64,000 bases of DNA, from the NCBI RefSeq assembly GCF_001613365.1, contig NZ_BDCF01000047.1, positions 1 through 64,000 of the forward strand, written 5' to 3'. Position numbers and translations under genes: made by a program. This document shows, one piece after another, positions 16,147 through 24,631 of the stretch. Each line of letters opens with the position of its first letter. The first letter of the stretch is position 1. The notes beneath the pieces were generated by a model. It made no database searches and was not told the origin of the DNA. It worked only from the letters and a program-made list of their open reading frames with translations. Origin of the DNA: Nocardia xishanensis NBRC 101358. Its GTDB lineage: Bacteria; Actinomycetota; Actinomycetes; Mycobacteriales; Mycobacteriaceae.

Positions 16147-18279
16147 ATGGAGCGCGTGACCACGGCCGAGGAGAGTTTCGCGATCGACGGCGCCACTTCC
16201 GACCTGCGGGAGCGGGCCGAATCGTTGCTGCGCGAGCTGGCGGGGGCGGGCGCGCGGCTACGCGAGGATCAGTGGACCGCGATCGAGGCGCTGGTGGTGC
16301 GGCGGCAGCGCGCCCTGGTCGTGCAGCGCACGGGGTGGGGCAAGTCGGCCGTCTATTTCATCGCGGCGAAGCTGCTGCGCGCCGAGGGGCGGGGCCCCAC
16401 GGTGATCGTGTCGCCGCTGCTGGCGCTCATGCGCAATCAGGTGGCGGCGGCCGAGCGCGCGGGTGTGGTCGCGGCGACCATCAACTCGGGCAATGTCACC
16501 GAATGGGACGAGATCCACGAGCGGGTCGCCGGAGGCGAGATCGACGTGCTGCTGGTCAGCCCGGAGCGGCTGAACAATCCGGACTTCCGCGATCAGGTCC
16601 TGCCGAGGCTGGCCGCCGACGCGGGCTTGGTGGTCATCGACGAAGCGCACTGCGTCTCCGACTGGGGCCACGACTTCCGGCCCGACTACCGCCGCATCCG
16701 CACCCTGATCGCCGATCTCGGCTCGGACGTGCCGGTGCTGGCCACCACCGCGACCGCCAACGACCGCGTGGTCACCGACGTCGCGACCCAAATCGGTACC
16801 GACACCCTGGTGCTGCGCGGCACGCTCGACCGGGAGTCGCTGCACATGTCGGTCGTGCGCTTGGACGACGCGGTCGAGCGCACGGCCTGGCTGAGCGGCC
16901 ACCTGCACCGGCTGCCAGGCTCCGGCATCGTCTACACGCTGACCGTCGCCGCCGCCCACGATCTGGCCGACGTGCTCAACTCGCACGGCCACACCGTCGC
17001 GGCCTACACCGGGCAGACCGACCCGGCCGAACGCGAGGCGCTGGAATCGGCGCTGCTGCGCAACGAGGTCAAGGCGCTCATCGCGACCTCCGCGCTCGGC
17101 ATGGGCTTCGACAAACCCGATCTCGGTTTCGTCGTGCACGTCGGCGCGCCCTCTTCACCCATCGCCTACTACCAGCAGGTCGGCCGCGCCGGTCGCGGTA
17201 CCGAGCGCGCCGAGGTGGTGCTGCTGCCCGGCCCGGAGGACACCCGGATCTGGAGCTACTTCGCCTCGGTGGCCTTCCCGCGCGAGCACATCGTGCGGAC
17301 CGTGCTGGACGCCTTGGACCTGGACCGCCCGCTGTCGACCGCGGCGCTCGAGCCGCTGGTCGAGCTGAACCGTTCCCGGCTGGAGATGGTGCTCAAGGTG
17401 CTGGACGTGGACGGCGCGGTGCGCCGGGTCCGCGGCGGCTGGGTCAGCACCGGCGAGCCGTGGGTCTACGACACCGAACGCTACGAACGCCTTGCCGCGG
17501 CCCGCGAGATCGAACAGCAGGCGATGCTGGACTACCAGTCGACCACCGCCTGCCGGATGAACTTCCTGCGCCGCCAGCTCGACGACCCCGGCTTGCCCGC
17601 GCTGGACGCTCGAGCGCCCGGCTGCGGCCGCTGCGACAACTGCACCGGGGCGCGGCCCGATGCCACGGTCGACGCCGACGCCGTCGCGGCAACCCGCGCC
17701 CGCCTCGATCGCCCTGGCCTCGACCTCGCGCCGCGCAAACAGTGGCCGACCGGCATGGCCAAGCTCGGAATCCCGTTGTCCGGCAAGATCTCCGACGGCG
17801 CGGAGACCGGGCGGGTGCTCGGCAGGCTCACCGATCTCGGCTGGGGCCAACGTCTGCGCGCGCTGCTGGACGCACCCGACGACCCCGTCCCCGACGTCGT
17901 CTTCGACGCCTGCATCGGGGTTCTGCGGGAATGGGATTGGTCCACCCGTCCCACCTCGGTCATGGCTCTCTCATCCGAGCGCCATGCCGTGCTGACCGCC
18001 ACGCTCGCCGCCCGCCTCGCCGAGGTCGGCCGACTCCGCGACCTGGGCACTCTGGCGACCCGCCCCGGCCACCCTCCGGTCTCCGCGGCCAACTCCGCGC
18101 ACCGCGTCGCGGGCCTCTACAACTCCTGGGACGTCCCCGACCTCTCCGGTCTCGACGGCCCGGTTCTCCTGGTCGACGCCCGCGCCGACACCGGCTGGAC
18201 CCTCACGGTCGCGGCCCACGCCCTCCGCCGTGCGGGCGCACCCGCCGTCCTCCCCTTCGCGCTCGCCTCGGTCACCTGA
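16147..18279 (+). CDS. RecQ-like DNA helicase with C-terminal phosphoribosyltransferase-like domain
   Basis: Taking the ATG at 16147 (710 residues) excludes the repeat-encoded N-terminus of longer starts. Superfamily 2 motifs are present: Walker A GWGKS at 63-67, DEAH at 165-168, ATTATAND near 199-206 and the motif VI QQVGRAGR at 343-350. A RecQ-type zinc cluster follows with Cys469, 493, 496 and 499 (CGRCDNC). The last ~150 residues differ from ordinary RecQ and end in GPVLLVDARADTGWTLT, which has the PRPP-loop pattern of phosphoribosyltransferases. RecQ enzymes unwind 3'-5' at stalled forks and recombination intermediates. The role of the added domain is not known to me. Confidence 0.85.
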   Translation: MERVTTAEESFAIDGATSDLRERAESLLRELAGAGARLREDQWTAIEALVVRRQRALVVQRTGWGKSAVYFIAAKLLRAEGRGPTVIVSPLLALMRNQVAAAERAGVVAATINSGNVTEWDEIHERVAGGEIDVLLVSPERLNNPDFRDQVLPRLAADAGLVVIDEAHCVSDWGHDFRPDYRRIRTLIADLGSDVPVLATTATANDRVVTDVATQIGTDTLVLRGTLDRESLHMSVVRLDDAVERTAWLSGHLHRLPGSGIVYTLTVAAAHDLADVLNSHGHTVAAYTGQTDPAEREALESALLRNEVKALIATSALGMGFDKPDLGFVVHVGAPSSPIAYYQQVGRAGRGTERAEVVLLPGPEDTRIWSYFASVAFPREHIVRTVLDALDLDRPLSTAALEPLVELNRSRLEMVLKVLDVDGAVRRVRGGWVSTGEPWVYDTERYERLAAAREIEQQAMLDYQSTTACRMNFLRRQLDDPGLPALDARAPGCGRCDNCTGARPDATVDADAVAATRARLDRPGLDLAPRKQWPTGMAKLGIPLSGKISDGAETGRVLGRLTDLGWGQRLRALLDAPDDPVPDVVFDACIGVLREWDWSTRPTSVMALSSERHAVLTATLAARLAEVGRLRDLGTLATRPGHPPVSAANSAHRVAGLYNSWDVPDLSGLDGPVLLVDARADTGWTLTVAAHALRRAGAPAVLPFALASVT

Positions 18280-18335
18280 CCGCACCTGCCCACGCAGTGG
18301 CCCGCACAAGACCGGCGCTCGCGAACGCAACCACA

Positions 18336-18350
18336 CCTGGTCAGACCAGG
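18336..18350. promoter_or_regulatory. Perfect 15-bp palindrome between convergent genes
   Basis: CCTGGTC and GACCAGG flank a single A in the 218-bp space between the convergent RecQ-like gene and the dehydrogenase gene. The TGGTC-GACCA core resembles GntR/FadR-type operators, but no gene starts here, so an operator role is doubtful. It could be the tip of a bidirectional terminator or a relic site. Confidence 0.35.
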
Positions 18351-18497
18351 CATACAGGGTCCTGACTGCGACGGCCCAGACGATGACGGCTGACCGGCGG
18401 CGATCTCGGCAAGGCGAAGAGCCTCGGCTTCGCCGACGTGCTGGTGCCAGGGCTCCGAGTGGAGAGTTCGAATCCGGTTCCGTGGGCGGCAACGCAG

Positions 18498-19430
18498 CTA
18501 CGGGGCGGAAACCAGAATTCCCGTCGCCGGTAGATCGCGCCGCAGCTGGTCGAGGTCGAATAGTTCGTGGATCCATGTCGGCTCGATGATTCGGCGGCGT
18601 GTGATCTCCCGAACGGTGGTGGCGGCCACCGCGGCGGTGGCCAGAGATTGTCCACGGCCGCTCGCCCACCGTGTCGCTCCGTTGGCGGTCCGGGCGAGTA
18701 CGACCCATCTGTCGCTGCCGGGCATTCGTGCTGGGGTCAGCGCTCGCAGGGCAGGCGCCCAGGTGAGACCGGCCAGTCCGGCGGTGGCGAGGCGGGAGTC
18801 GAGTCGCAGGTAGGTGCGGACCGGTACGGCGAATTCGCGGGTGAGACGGTGCTGGTCGGCGAAGTCGGCGCGTAGCGCGGGGAACGGCTTGTACCCGGCC
18901 TGTTCGGGAATCGTGAAGTGTGTGGGCCTGGTGAAGTTGCGGATGGCGGTGCCGTCGGGGTCGGGGAAGTGTTGTCCCATCAGCCGGTAGGTCCAGGCTG
19001 TCGCGGCGGGTCCGTGGTGTTCGCCGGACCCGAGCCCGATCATGATGTCGACCGGGCCTGCGTCGCTCGCCAGCGCGTTGACGGCGAGCAGGGTTGTCAG
19101 GCCGGGCGCCAATCCGACACCGAGGACTATCGGCCCCGCGACGCGCTCCAGTGCCTGTACGTAGTCAGAGGTCGCGGAGATCTCGACGAACGGAAGCCCT
19201 CGGTGGGCACACTCGTTGGCGAGCCGGATGTCTTCGACACCTGCGCAATTCACCACCATCGATACTCCGGACAACGCGGTCTCGATACTGTCCATCGCGG
19301 CGAGATCGACTACCCGGTCCGCGCGTGCCGCGTCACGTCCGGCCGCGAACGCTGGGATGCCGTCGGCGCGTAGCAGCCGCACCAGGTGTGCACCGACCGC
19401 TCCGTATCCACCCAAAACCAGCACACTCAT
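18498..19430 (-). CDS. NAD(P)-binding saccharopine-dehydrogenase-like protein
   Basis: This 310-residue protein starts with a Rossmann motif (VLVLGGYGAVGAHL, residues 3-16) and continues in the manner of saccharopine dehydrogenase NADP-binding proteins: VVDLAAMDS, MVVNCAGVEDI and a GVGLAPGLTTLLA segment. The C-terminal half is helix-rich and poorly conserved. Members of this group include uncharacterised oxidoreductases, so no substrate can be given. The gene overlaps the upstream tetR gene by four bases (ATGA), so the two form an operon divergent from the MFS exporter. It may modify the compound the exporter handles. Confidence 0.7.
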   Translation of the reverse strand: MSVLVLGGYGAVGAHLVRLLRADGIPAFAAGRDAARADRVVDLAAMDSIETALSGVSMVVNCAGVEDIRLANECAHRGLPFVEISATSDYVQALERVAGPIVLGVGLAPGLTTLLAVNALASDAGPVDIMIGLGSGEHHGPAATAWTYRLMGQHFPDPDGTAIRNFTRPTHFTIPEQAGYKPFPALRADFADQHRLTREFAVPVRTYLRLDSRLATAGLAGLTWAPALRALTPARMPGSDRWVVLARTANGATRWASGRGQSLATAAVAATTVREITRRRIIEPTWIHELFDLDQLRRDLPATGILVSAP

Positions 19431-20107
19431 CGACGAGCGTCCTTCGGCCGCGGGGCTCCCATGGCTTCCTCACGGGACGATCCCGACGGAAGCAACTGCA
19501 GGGTGAGGGCGTCGGTGGCCCAGGACTGCCACTCGTCGCCGGTCCAGCCGCGATCGTGGACGAGCAACCGATAGGTCTCGGGGGCGAGTACTGCGAATGC
19601 GATGTCGGCGGCTCGGGCCGCGGTGATGCCATGGCGCAGTGGTGTTTTAGCGGCGAGGGCCTCGGCGAGGCGGAGTTGGACAAGGTGACGCTGGGTGATG
19701 TTGGTCTGCCAGAGCTCGGCGAGTTCGGGGTCGGTCGTCGCGGCCGACCGGACGACTTCGAGCAGGGGGCTGACGCGGGTGTAAATCGTTGCCGCCGCGG
19801 CGACTTGCAGTCGGATCTGCTCGGCGGGGGCAGCCGCCACGGCGGCGGCGAACCAGGGGCGGTCCATGGTGGCAACCGGTTCGGTGTCACCGGCGATCTC
19901 CACGTCGAGTAGTTCGGACAGGATCGCGCGCTTGGTGGCGAAGGTGAAGTACAGCGTCTGCACGGCCATTCCCGCCTCATCGGCAATGGCCTTCATGGTC
20001 GTGGCCGTGTAGCCGCGGGTAGCGAACAGTTCGCGTGCCGCCACCAGCATTTTGGCTCGGTTGGCCGTCGTCTTGGCCGCTCGTGTGCCGGCGCTTTTCC
20101 CTGTCAT
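19427..20107 (-). CDS. TetR-family transcriptional regulator
   Basis: This 226-residue protein has the TetR helix-turn-helix at residues 18-65 (RAKMLVAARELFATRGYTATTM, then IADEAGMAVQTLYFTFATKRAIL). The C-terminal ligand-binding helices are variable, as usual. It is divergent from an MFS exporter gene, and the 77-bp space between them contains two clear inverted repeats. That is the classic arrangement in which a TetR repressor controls itself and an efflux pump, and is released by the pump's substrate. It overlaps a dehydrogenase gene downstream by four bases. Confidence 0.92.
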   Translation of the reverse strand: MTGKSAGTRAAKTTANRAKMLVAARELFATRGYTATTMKAIADEAGMAVQTLYFTFATKRAILSELLDVEIAGDTEPVATMDRPWFAAAVAAAPAEQIRLQVAAAATIYTRVSPLLEVVRSAATTDPELAELWQTNITQRHLVQLRLAEALAAKTPLRHGITAARAADIAFAVLAPETYRLLVHDRGWTGDEWQSWATDALTLQLLPSGSSREEAMGAPRPKDARR

Positions 20108-20124
20108 GCCTCGAATACTACTTG

Positions 20125-20174
20125 ACTAGAGCGTGACTCTAGTGAAATCTCACTGGAGTAACACTCTAGTGAGA
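20125..20174. promoter_or_regulatory. Paired TetR operators in the tetR/MFS divergent promoter
   Basis: Site 1 has perfect 7-bp arms, ACTAGAG at 20125-20131 and CTCTAGT at 20137-20143, around CGTGA. Site 2 has 12-bp arms, TCTCACTGGAGT at 20148-20159 and ACTCTAGTGAGA at 20163-20174, with one mismatch and a 3-base centre. ACTCTAGTGA also occurs as a direct repeat at 20136 and 20163, so both sites share one recognition word. Site 2 abuts the GAGGAG ribosome site of the MFS gene, so a bound repressor would block its expression. Confidence 0.8.
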
Positions 20175-20184
20175 GGAGTAGCTC

Positions 20185-21627
20185 ATGGCGAGCAAGGGAA
20201 TCCAGGGGCCGAGAGACCGGTTGATCCTGCTGTTGATCACGGTCGTCGAGCTGGTGGTCTTCCTGGACACGACCGTGCTGAATGTGGCCCTACCCAGCAT
20301 CGGGGCGGACCTCGGGCTCGATGAGGCGGGACTGGGCTGGGTGACCAACGCCTACCTGCTGACTTTCGGCGGATTCATGTTGCTCGGCGGGCGCGCCGCT
20401 GACCTGCTCGGTCCGCGCCGGGTGTTCGCGGGCGGCCTCACCGTATTCACCGTGGCGTCCGCGCTGGCCGGTTTCGCCACGGAGCCAATGATTCTCACCG
20501 CCGCGCGGGCGTTGCAAGGTCTCGGCGCGGCCGTAGTCATCCCCGCTCAGCTGGCCTTGCTCGCCGCGACGTTCACCGAGCCCGGCATGCGGAATCGCGC
20601 CTTCGGGGTGTGGAGTGCCATGGGTGCCGCGGGCGCGGCCGTCGGCACCGCGGTTGGTGGACCGCTGACCGATCTGTTCGGCTGGCCGTCGATCTTCCTG
20701 ATCAATCTGCCCGTGGGGATGCTGGCGGTGGCGTTCGTCCGGGTGCTGCCGCCGGATCCGGCACGGCCGAATCGAGCCGTGCGCCGGCTCGATGCGCCCA
20801 GCGCGATCACCGGTACCGCGGCGCTGTTGATCATCGGTTATGCCATCGGCGCTGTCGGAGACGAGTCGGCACGAACCTTGGCGGTGGCCCTGCTCGCGGT
20901 GGGGGTCACGGTGCTGGCGTGCTTCGTGTTCCTCGAAGCACGCAGTACCCATCCCCTGATGCCGTTGCGGCTGTTCACCATTCGTGAGGTCAGCGGGTCG
21001 GCTCTGGTGAACGCGCTGGTCGGCGCGGCGCACGTACCGACCTTCGCCTTGCTGGCGCTGTACTTGCAGAACACCCAGCACTACAGCCCGACCGAATCCG
21101 GCCTCGCGGTGCTGCCGGTCGCCGTGGTGAACATCGTGATCTCCCGCACCCTGCTGCCCTATGCGCTGGATCGGCTGGGCGCTTGGCGAGTGCTGACCGC
21201 GGGCCTCTTGCTGCAAGCCCTGGCCATGGCCTGGTTCGCCCGCCTACCCGAGCACGGCAGCTACCTGATCGATGTGCTGCCCGGCGCGATACTGCTCGGC
21301 GTCGGCCTGCCCGCCGCCTTCGTCGGCGTCACGGCCCCCGCGGTCACCTCGGTCGACAAAGCCGACGCCGGGATCGCGGCGGGCATCGTCAACACCGCAC
21401 AGCGCGTCGGGTCGGGGCTCGGGGTCACGGGCGTCCTGCTGATCGCCGAGCTCACAACCCGCAATTCCACGGCAGCCGACGCCTACCGGGCGGGCTTGAA
21501 CATCGCATTCGCGGTCGCTGCCGCATTGGCCGCGACCGGCGCTGTACTCACAGTTGCCTTGCTACGCACCGGTCCAACTCCAGTCACAGAGCCGAAATCC
21601 GAAGCCTCGGCCGCAGTCCACGAGTGA
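20185..21627 (+). CDS. MFS drug-efflux transporter, DHA2 (EmrB/QacA) type
   Basis: This 480-residue protein has about 14 hydrophobic helices. Helix 1 carries the DHA2-type phrase VVFLDTTVLNVALPSI. Motif A follows as GGRAADLLGPRRVF, and motif C-like Gly/Pro-rich sequence (AAGAAVGTAVGGPLTDLFGW) lies in helix 5. These pumps expel cationic or lipophilic compounds using the proton gradient. Its GAGGAG site sits six bases before the ATG and is partly inside the second operator. The short hydrophilic C-terminus is unremarkable. The substrate is unknown. Confidence 0.92.
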   Translation: MASKGIQGPRDRLILLLITVVELVVFLDTTVLNVALPSIGADLGLDEAGLGWVTNAYLLTFGGFMLLGGRAADLLGPRRVFAGGLTVFTVASALAGFATEPMILTAARALQGLGAAVVIPAQLALLAATFTEPGMRNRAFGVWSAMGAAGAAVGTAVGGPLTDLFGWPSIFLINLPVGMLAVAFVRVLPPDPARPNRAVRRLDAPSAITGTAALLIIGYAIGAVGDESARTLAVALLAVGVTVLACFVFLEARSTHPLMPLRLFTIREVSGSALVNALVGAAHVPTFALLALYLQNTQHYSPTESGLAVLPVAVVNIVISRTLLPYALDRLGAWRVLTAGLLLQALAMAWFARLPEHGSYLIDVLPGAILLGVGLPAAFVGVTAPAVTSVDKADAGIAAGIVNTAQRVGSGLGVTGVLLIAELTTRNSTAADAYRAGLNIAFAVAAALAATGAVLTVALLRTGPTPVTEPKSEASAAVHE

Positions 21628-21717
21628 TCGGAAACCCTGATGGCAACGAGCAAGCGAAGCTTCGAATGCGGGCTGCTGCGACACATCGCGGCGAACACAG
21701 GCTCGCGGTGATGCTCC

Positions 21718-21746
21718 GTGCTCATGCCTGTCGCTGCCCTGAGCAC
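21718..21746. terminator. Possible bidirectional hairpin between convergent MFS and toxin genes
   Basis: Perfect 7-bp arms GTGCTCA (21718-21724) and TGAGCAC (21740-21746) flank a 15-base loop. It lies in the 159-bp convergent gap. The loop is long and no T-run follows, so this is a weak call. Confidence 0.3.
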
Positions 21747-21786
21747 AGATAGCGACACCCTCGGCGAGAGCAGGCGCGATACACCA

Positions 21787-22095
21787 CTACAAACTCAGCG
21801 TCGCCCGCAGGCTCGCGTCCAGCGACTCGCTCTCCGCGGCGGTCAACTTCCCCAGCTTCTCGGTGAGCCACGGCCGGTAGGCGCGGTGCAGTTCCAGCGC
21901 GTCCGCCCAGCCGTGTTCGGTGTACACCCCGAGCACGTGGCCGGGATCGCTCGCCACCACCGGGACGACGTGCAACCAGCGGTACGGCGAGGTGATAACG
22001 GCCGGGTCGGAGACCAGTACCACCGTGCTGCGCCGCGGGAAGGGCGTGCCGTCGCTGAGAGTCGGTGCGTAGCTCCAGATTTCGCCGCGCCTCAT
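21787..22095 (-). CDS. MazF-like type II toxin (mRNA endonuclease)
   Basis: The ATG at 22095 gives 102 residues. The N-terminus MRRGEIWSYAP, then RRSTVVLVSDPAV and WLHVVPVVASDP, match the MazF/PemK beta-barrel: the first strand holds the conserved RGEIW, the second a PVVVVSN-like strand. MazF toxins cleave mRNA at short sequence motifs. The start overlaps the antitoxin stop by four bases, as in most such operons. The C-terminal helix (AAESESLDASLRATL) is ordinary. MazF-like proteins can also be repurposed, but the coupled antitoxin supports a toxin. Confidence 0.8.
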   Translation of the reverse strand: MRRGEIWSYAPTLSDGTPFPRRSTVVLVSDPAVITSPYRWLHVVPVVASDPGHVLGVYTEHGWADALELHRAYRPWLTEKLGKLTAAESESLDASLRATLSL

Positions 22096-22343
22096 GCGGC
22101 ACCGCGGGAGCGGCGGCGGGCGTCGGCGGCGGCCGACTCGGTGAGGTCGAGTTCGTCGTGGGCGGCGGCCAGGTCGGCGGCGTCGTCGACGGTCAGGCTG
22201 GTGAGACTGTCGTGCACGAGCGCGGAACGCAGCGACGCGTTGATCAGCGAAGAAAGACTGCGGTTCTGGCGCTCGGCGGCCTGCTTGGCCCATTCGGCGA
22301 CCTGCGGATCCAGCGTCACCGTGATACGCGTCGCCTTGCTCAT
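22092..22343 (-). CDS. Ribbon-helix-helix antitoxin partner of MazF-like toxin
   Basis: Taken from the ATG at 22343, the protein has 83 residues. MSKATRITVTLDPQVAEWAK is the beta-strand and first helix of a ribbon-helix-helix domain, and RNQRSL-like AAERQNRSLSSLINASLR forms the second helix. The C-terminal half (AAAHDELDLTESAAADA) is acidic and should wrap the toxin. Such antitoxins bind their own promoter and neutralise the toxin. An in-frame Met four codons earlier (22355) is an alternative start; neither has a well-spaced ribosome site. The gene diverges from the LigD-type polymerase gene. Confidence 0.75.
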   Translation of the reverse strand: MSKATRITVTLDPQVAEWAKQAAERQNRSLSSLINASLRSALVHDSLTSLTVDDAADLAAAHDELDLTESAAADARRRSRGAA

Positions 22344-22459
22344 ACCTTCATGCATACCAGAACGGTGCACGGTGCGGAACCAGGGCGGTGTGCGGATCGG
22401 GCGCCGTTCGGACCGCGTTTCGGTCGGACGTCGTCCGGTCCGACCCGTAAGCTCGGACC

Positions 22460-23419
22460 GTGGCGAGCAAGTCTTCATCGGCCGTCGAGCTGGATGTCGG
22501 TGACCGCACGGTGCGCATCTCCAACCCGGATCGGGTGTACTTCCCCGAGACCGGTGCGACCAAGCTCGATCTCGTGCAGTACTACCTGAGCGTCGGCGAC
22601 GGCATCGTCAACGCGCTGCGCGACCGTCCGTGCATGCTGCACCGCTTTCCCAAGGGCCTGTCCGGCGACAAGGTGCATCAGAAGCGACTGCCGCAGGGCG
22701 CGCCGGAGTGGATTCCGACGGTGCGGGTCTTCTTCCCGCGCTACGGCAGACACGCCGACGAGCTGTGCGTGCGGGAACTGGCCGACGTGATCTGGGCGGT
22801 ACAGATGTCGACCGTCGAGTTCCACCCGTGGAACTCCCGCCGCGCCGACACCGAACGACCCGACGAGTGGCGCATCGACCTGGACCCGATGCCGGACTGC
22901 CCGTGGCCGCGGGTGCAGCGCGTCGCGGGCGTCGTGCACGAGGTGCTCGACGAACTCGGCGCCGTTGGCTGGCCGAAGACCTCGGGCGGCAACGGGCTGC
23001 ACGTGTACGTGCGGATCGCGCCGGAGCACGGTTTCGCCGACGTGCGCAGGGCGGCGCTGGCATTCGCGCACGAGGTGGAGCGCCGCGCCCCCGACGACGT
23101 CACCACCACGTGGTGGCGACGCGACCGCGACCCGGAACTGCTGTTCGTCGACTACAACCAGAACGCCCGCGATCACACCATCGCCGCGGCCTATTCGGTG
23201 CGCGGCGTGCCGGAGGCGACCGTCTCCACGCCGGTCCGCTGGGACGAGATTCCCGACATCGATCCGCGCGACTTCACCATGAAGACGGTGCCGTCCCGCT
23301 ACGCCGAGGTCGGCGACCTGCACGCCGGAATCGACGACGCCGTCTTCGCCATCGACGAACTGCTGGAGTGGGCCGACCGGGATCGTCTCGAGACGGAGCC
23401 GCCGGAGGAGGATTCCTAG
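22460..23419 (+). CDS. LigD-type archaeo-eukaryotic primase/polymerase domain protein
   Basis: This 319-residue protein is a free-standing LigD polymerase domain with a GTG start. Signature residues are FPETGATKLDLVQYY near the N-terminus, RIDLDPMP with the metal-binding Asp140 and Asp142, the SGGNGLH motif at 175-181 and a late DYNQNARD with the third acid. Such proteins (PolD1/PolD2 in mycobacteria) add ribonucleotides and fill gaps during non-homologous end joining or base excision repair. There is no ligase or nuclease domain and no Ku gene nearby. The antitoxin gene diverges from it. Confidence 0.9.
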   Translation: MASKSSSAVELDVGDRTVRISNPDRVYFPETGATKLDLVQYYLSVGDGIVNALRDRPCMLHRFPKGLSGDKVHQKRLPQGAPEWIPTVRVFFPRYGRHADELCVRELADVIWAVQMSTVEFHPWNSRRADTERPDEWRIDLDPMPDCPWPRVQRVAGVVHEVLDELGAVGWPKTSGGNGLHVYVRIAPEHGFADVRRAALAFAHEVERRAPDDVTTTWWRRDRDPELLFVDYNQNARDHTIAAAYSVRGVPEATVSTPVRWDEIPDIDPRDFTMKTVPSRYAEVGDLHAGIDDAVFAIDELLEWADRDRLETEPPEEDS

Positions 23420-23581
23420 TACCGCGTGGTGCTACCGTCGCGGTGTCGAGCAGTCGGTCCGAGCACGGGCCGTCGGTGCCGGGCGAAGGAGGTCCGCGAT
23501 CGTGATCGAGCGTCAGCGAGTGATCCAGTGGCTCAGCGCGTCCTTGTGCGCGACCGAGCCGAGCGTGGGCGAGGCGCTGTC

Positions 23582-24532
23582 GTGAACGAGACGGCAGTAC
23601 CGATCGCGATCGGTCCCACCCAGCCCGCGCCGACGCTGCTGGAGAAGGCGGTCACCGAAGGCGGCGCGACGCTGAGCGACCTCGCCGACGCGAGGGCGTT
23701 GATCTGGTCGGGCGGGCCAGGGGAGTTCCCCGAGCGGCTGCCCGAATCCATCGAGTGGGTGCAGCTGCCGGCGGCGGGCGTCGAGGACTGGTTCACCGGG
23801 GGTCTGATCGCGCGTCATCCGAACGTCCGGTTCACCTCCGCCGCAGGCGCTTTCGCCGCCAGCGTGGCCGAGCACGCGCTGATGATGCTGCTCGCCGGGG
23901 TGCGCTACCTGCCGGAGCACCTGCGCGCGGGCAGCTGGCGCCAGCAGGACTTCTTCCCGCACGTCGACACCCTGCGCGGCAAGACGGTCACCATCGTCGG
24001 CGCGGGCGGCATCGGCCGCGCGCTGATCCTGATGCTCGTCCCGCTCGGCGCGCACATCATCGCGGTGAACCGGTCCGGGCGACCGGTCACCGGCCCAGGC
24101 ATTCCGCCGACGGTCGAGACGATCTCGGCCGAGCAGGTGTCCAAGATCTGGCCGCGCACCGATCACGTGGTGGTGGCCGCGCCCGCGACCGCCGATACCC
24201 AGCACCTGATCAGCGCCGAAGTGCTGGCCCGGCTCAAGCCGTCCTCGTGGGTGATCAACGTGGCCCGCGGCAGCCTGGTCGACACGGACGCGCTGGTGGC
24301 GGCGCTCGCCTCCGGCGCGATCGCGGGCGCCGGGCTCGACGTCACCGACCCGGAGCCGCTGCCGGACGGGCATCCGCTCTGGGTGTTGCCGAATGCCATT
24401 GTGACGCCGCATGATTCGAATCCGCCGCAGTTGCGTTTCGCCGCCTTCGCCGACCACGTCGAGGCGAACGTCGTCCGCTTCGTCGCGGGACGCGAACTGC
24501 TCGCCCCGATCGATCCCGCTCGCGGCTACTGA
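23582..24532 (+). CDS. D-isomer-specific 2-hydroxyacid dehydrogenase
   Basis: The GTG at 23582 gives 316 residues (VNETAVPIAIG). The NAD-binding domain has GAGGIG in VTIVGAGGIGRALI. The catalytic triad is visible: Arg in NVARGSLVD, Glu in DVTDPEPLPDGHPLW and His in TPHDSN. These enzymes interconvert 2-oxoacids and D-2-hydroxyacids. The N-terminal catalytic domain is short and divergent (ALIWSGGPGEFPERLPE), as in glyoxylate/hydroxypyruvate reductase relatives, so the substrate is unclear. It ends 99 bases before the next operon. Confidence 0.9.
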   Translation: MNETAVPIAIGPTQPAPTLLEKAVTEGGATLSDLADARALIWSGGPGEFPERLPESIEWVQLPAAGVEDWFTGGLIARHPNVRFTSAAGAFAASVAEHALMMLLAGVRYLPEHLRAGSWRQQDFFPHVDTLRGKTVTIVGAGGIGRALILMLVPLGAHIIAVNRSGRPVTGPGIPPTVETISAEQVSKIWPRTDHVVVAAPATADTQHLISAEVLARLKPSSWVINVARGSLVDTDALVAALASGAIAGAGLDVTDPEPLPDGHPLWVLPNAIVTPHDSNPPQLRFAAFADHVEANVVRFVAGRELLAPIDPARGY

Positions 24533-24589
24533 CCACTGACACCAGCGACGGCCGGGGTCCTCCTGGCCGTAACGAGAGCGCGCCCAATC

Positions 24590-24607
24590 TGCCATTGACA
24601 AATGGCA
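24590..24607. promoter_or_regulatory. Inverted repeat and -35-like box before the mymA-like operon
   Basis: TGCCATT (24590-24596) and AATGGCA (24601-24607) form perfect 7-bp arms around GACA. A TTGACA hexamer at 24595-24600 lies inside the repeat, so a bound regulator would cover the -35 box. A convincing -10 box is not visible. The likeliest regulator candidate in the window is the MerR-type gene at the end of this gene group; that pairing is inference. Confidence 0.4.
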
Positions 24608-24631
24608 CATTAACAGATGATCCTTGGCAGC

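Noticed and set aside
18440..18490. tRNA-like T-loop word GTTCGAATCC
   Set aside because: The flanking bases do not form the T-stem, and no acceptor, D or anticodon arm can be folded upstream. It is a chance match.
19427..20107. TetR protein as the gamma-butyrolactone receptor for the AfsA operon
   Set aside because: It sits 15 kb away with its own operators and an efflux pump, which explains it fully.
24617..24631. ATG at 24617 as the start of the lipase remnant
   Set aside because: It overlaps the presumed promoter region and lacks a ribosome site; 24632 is preferred, though neither matters for an inactive remnant.
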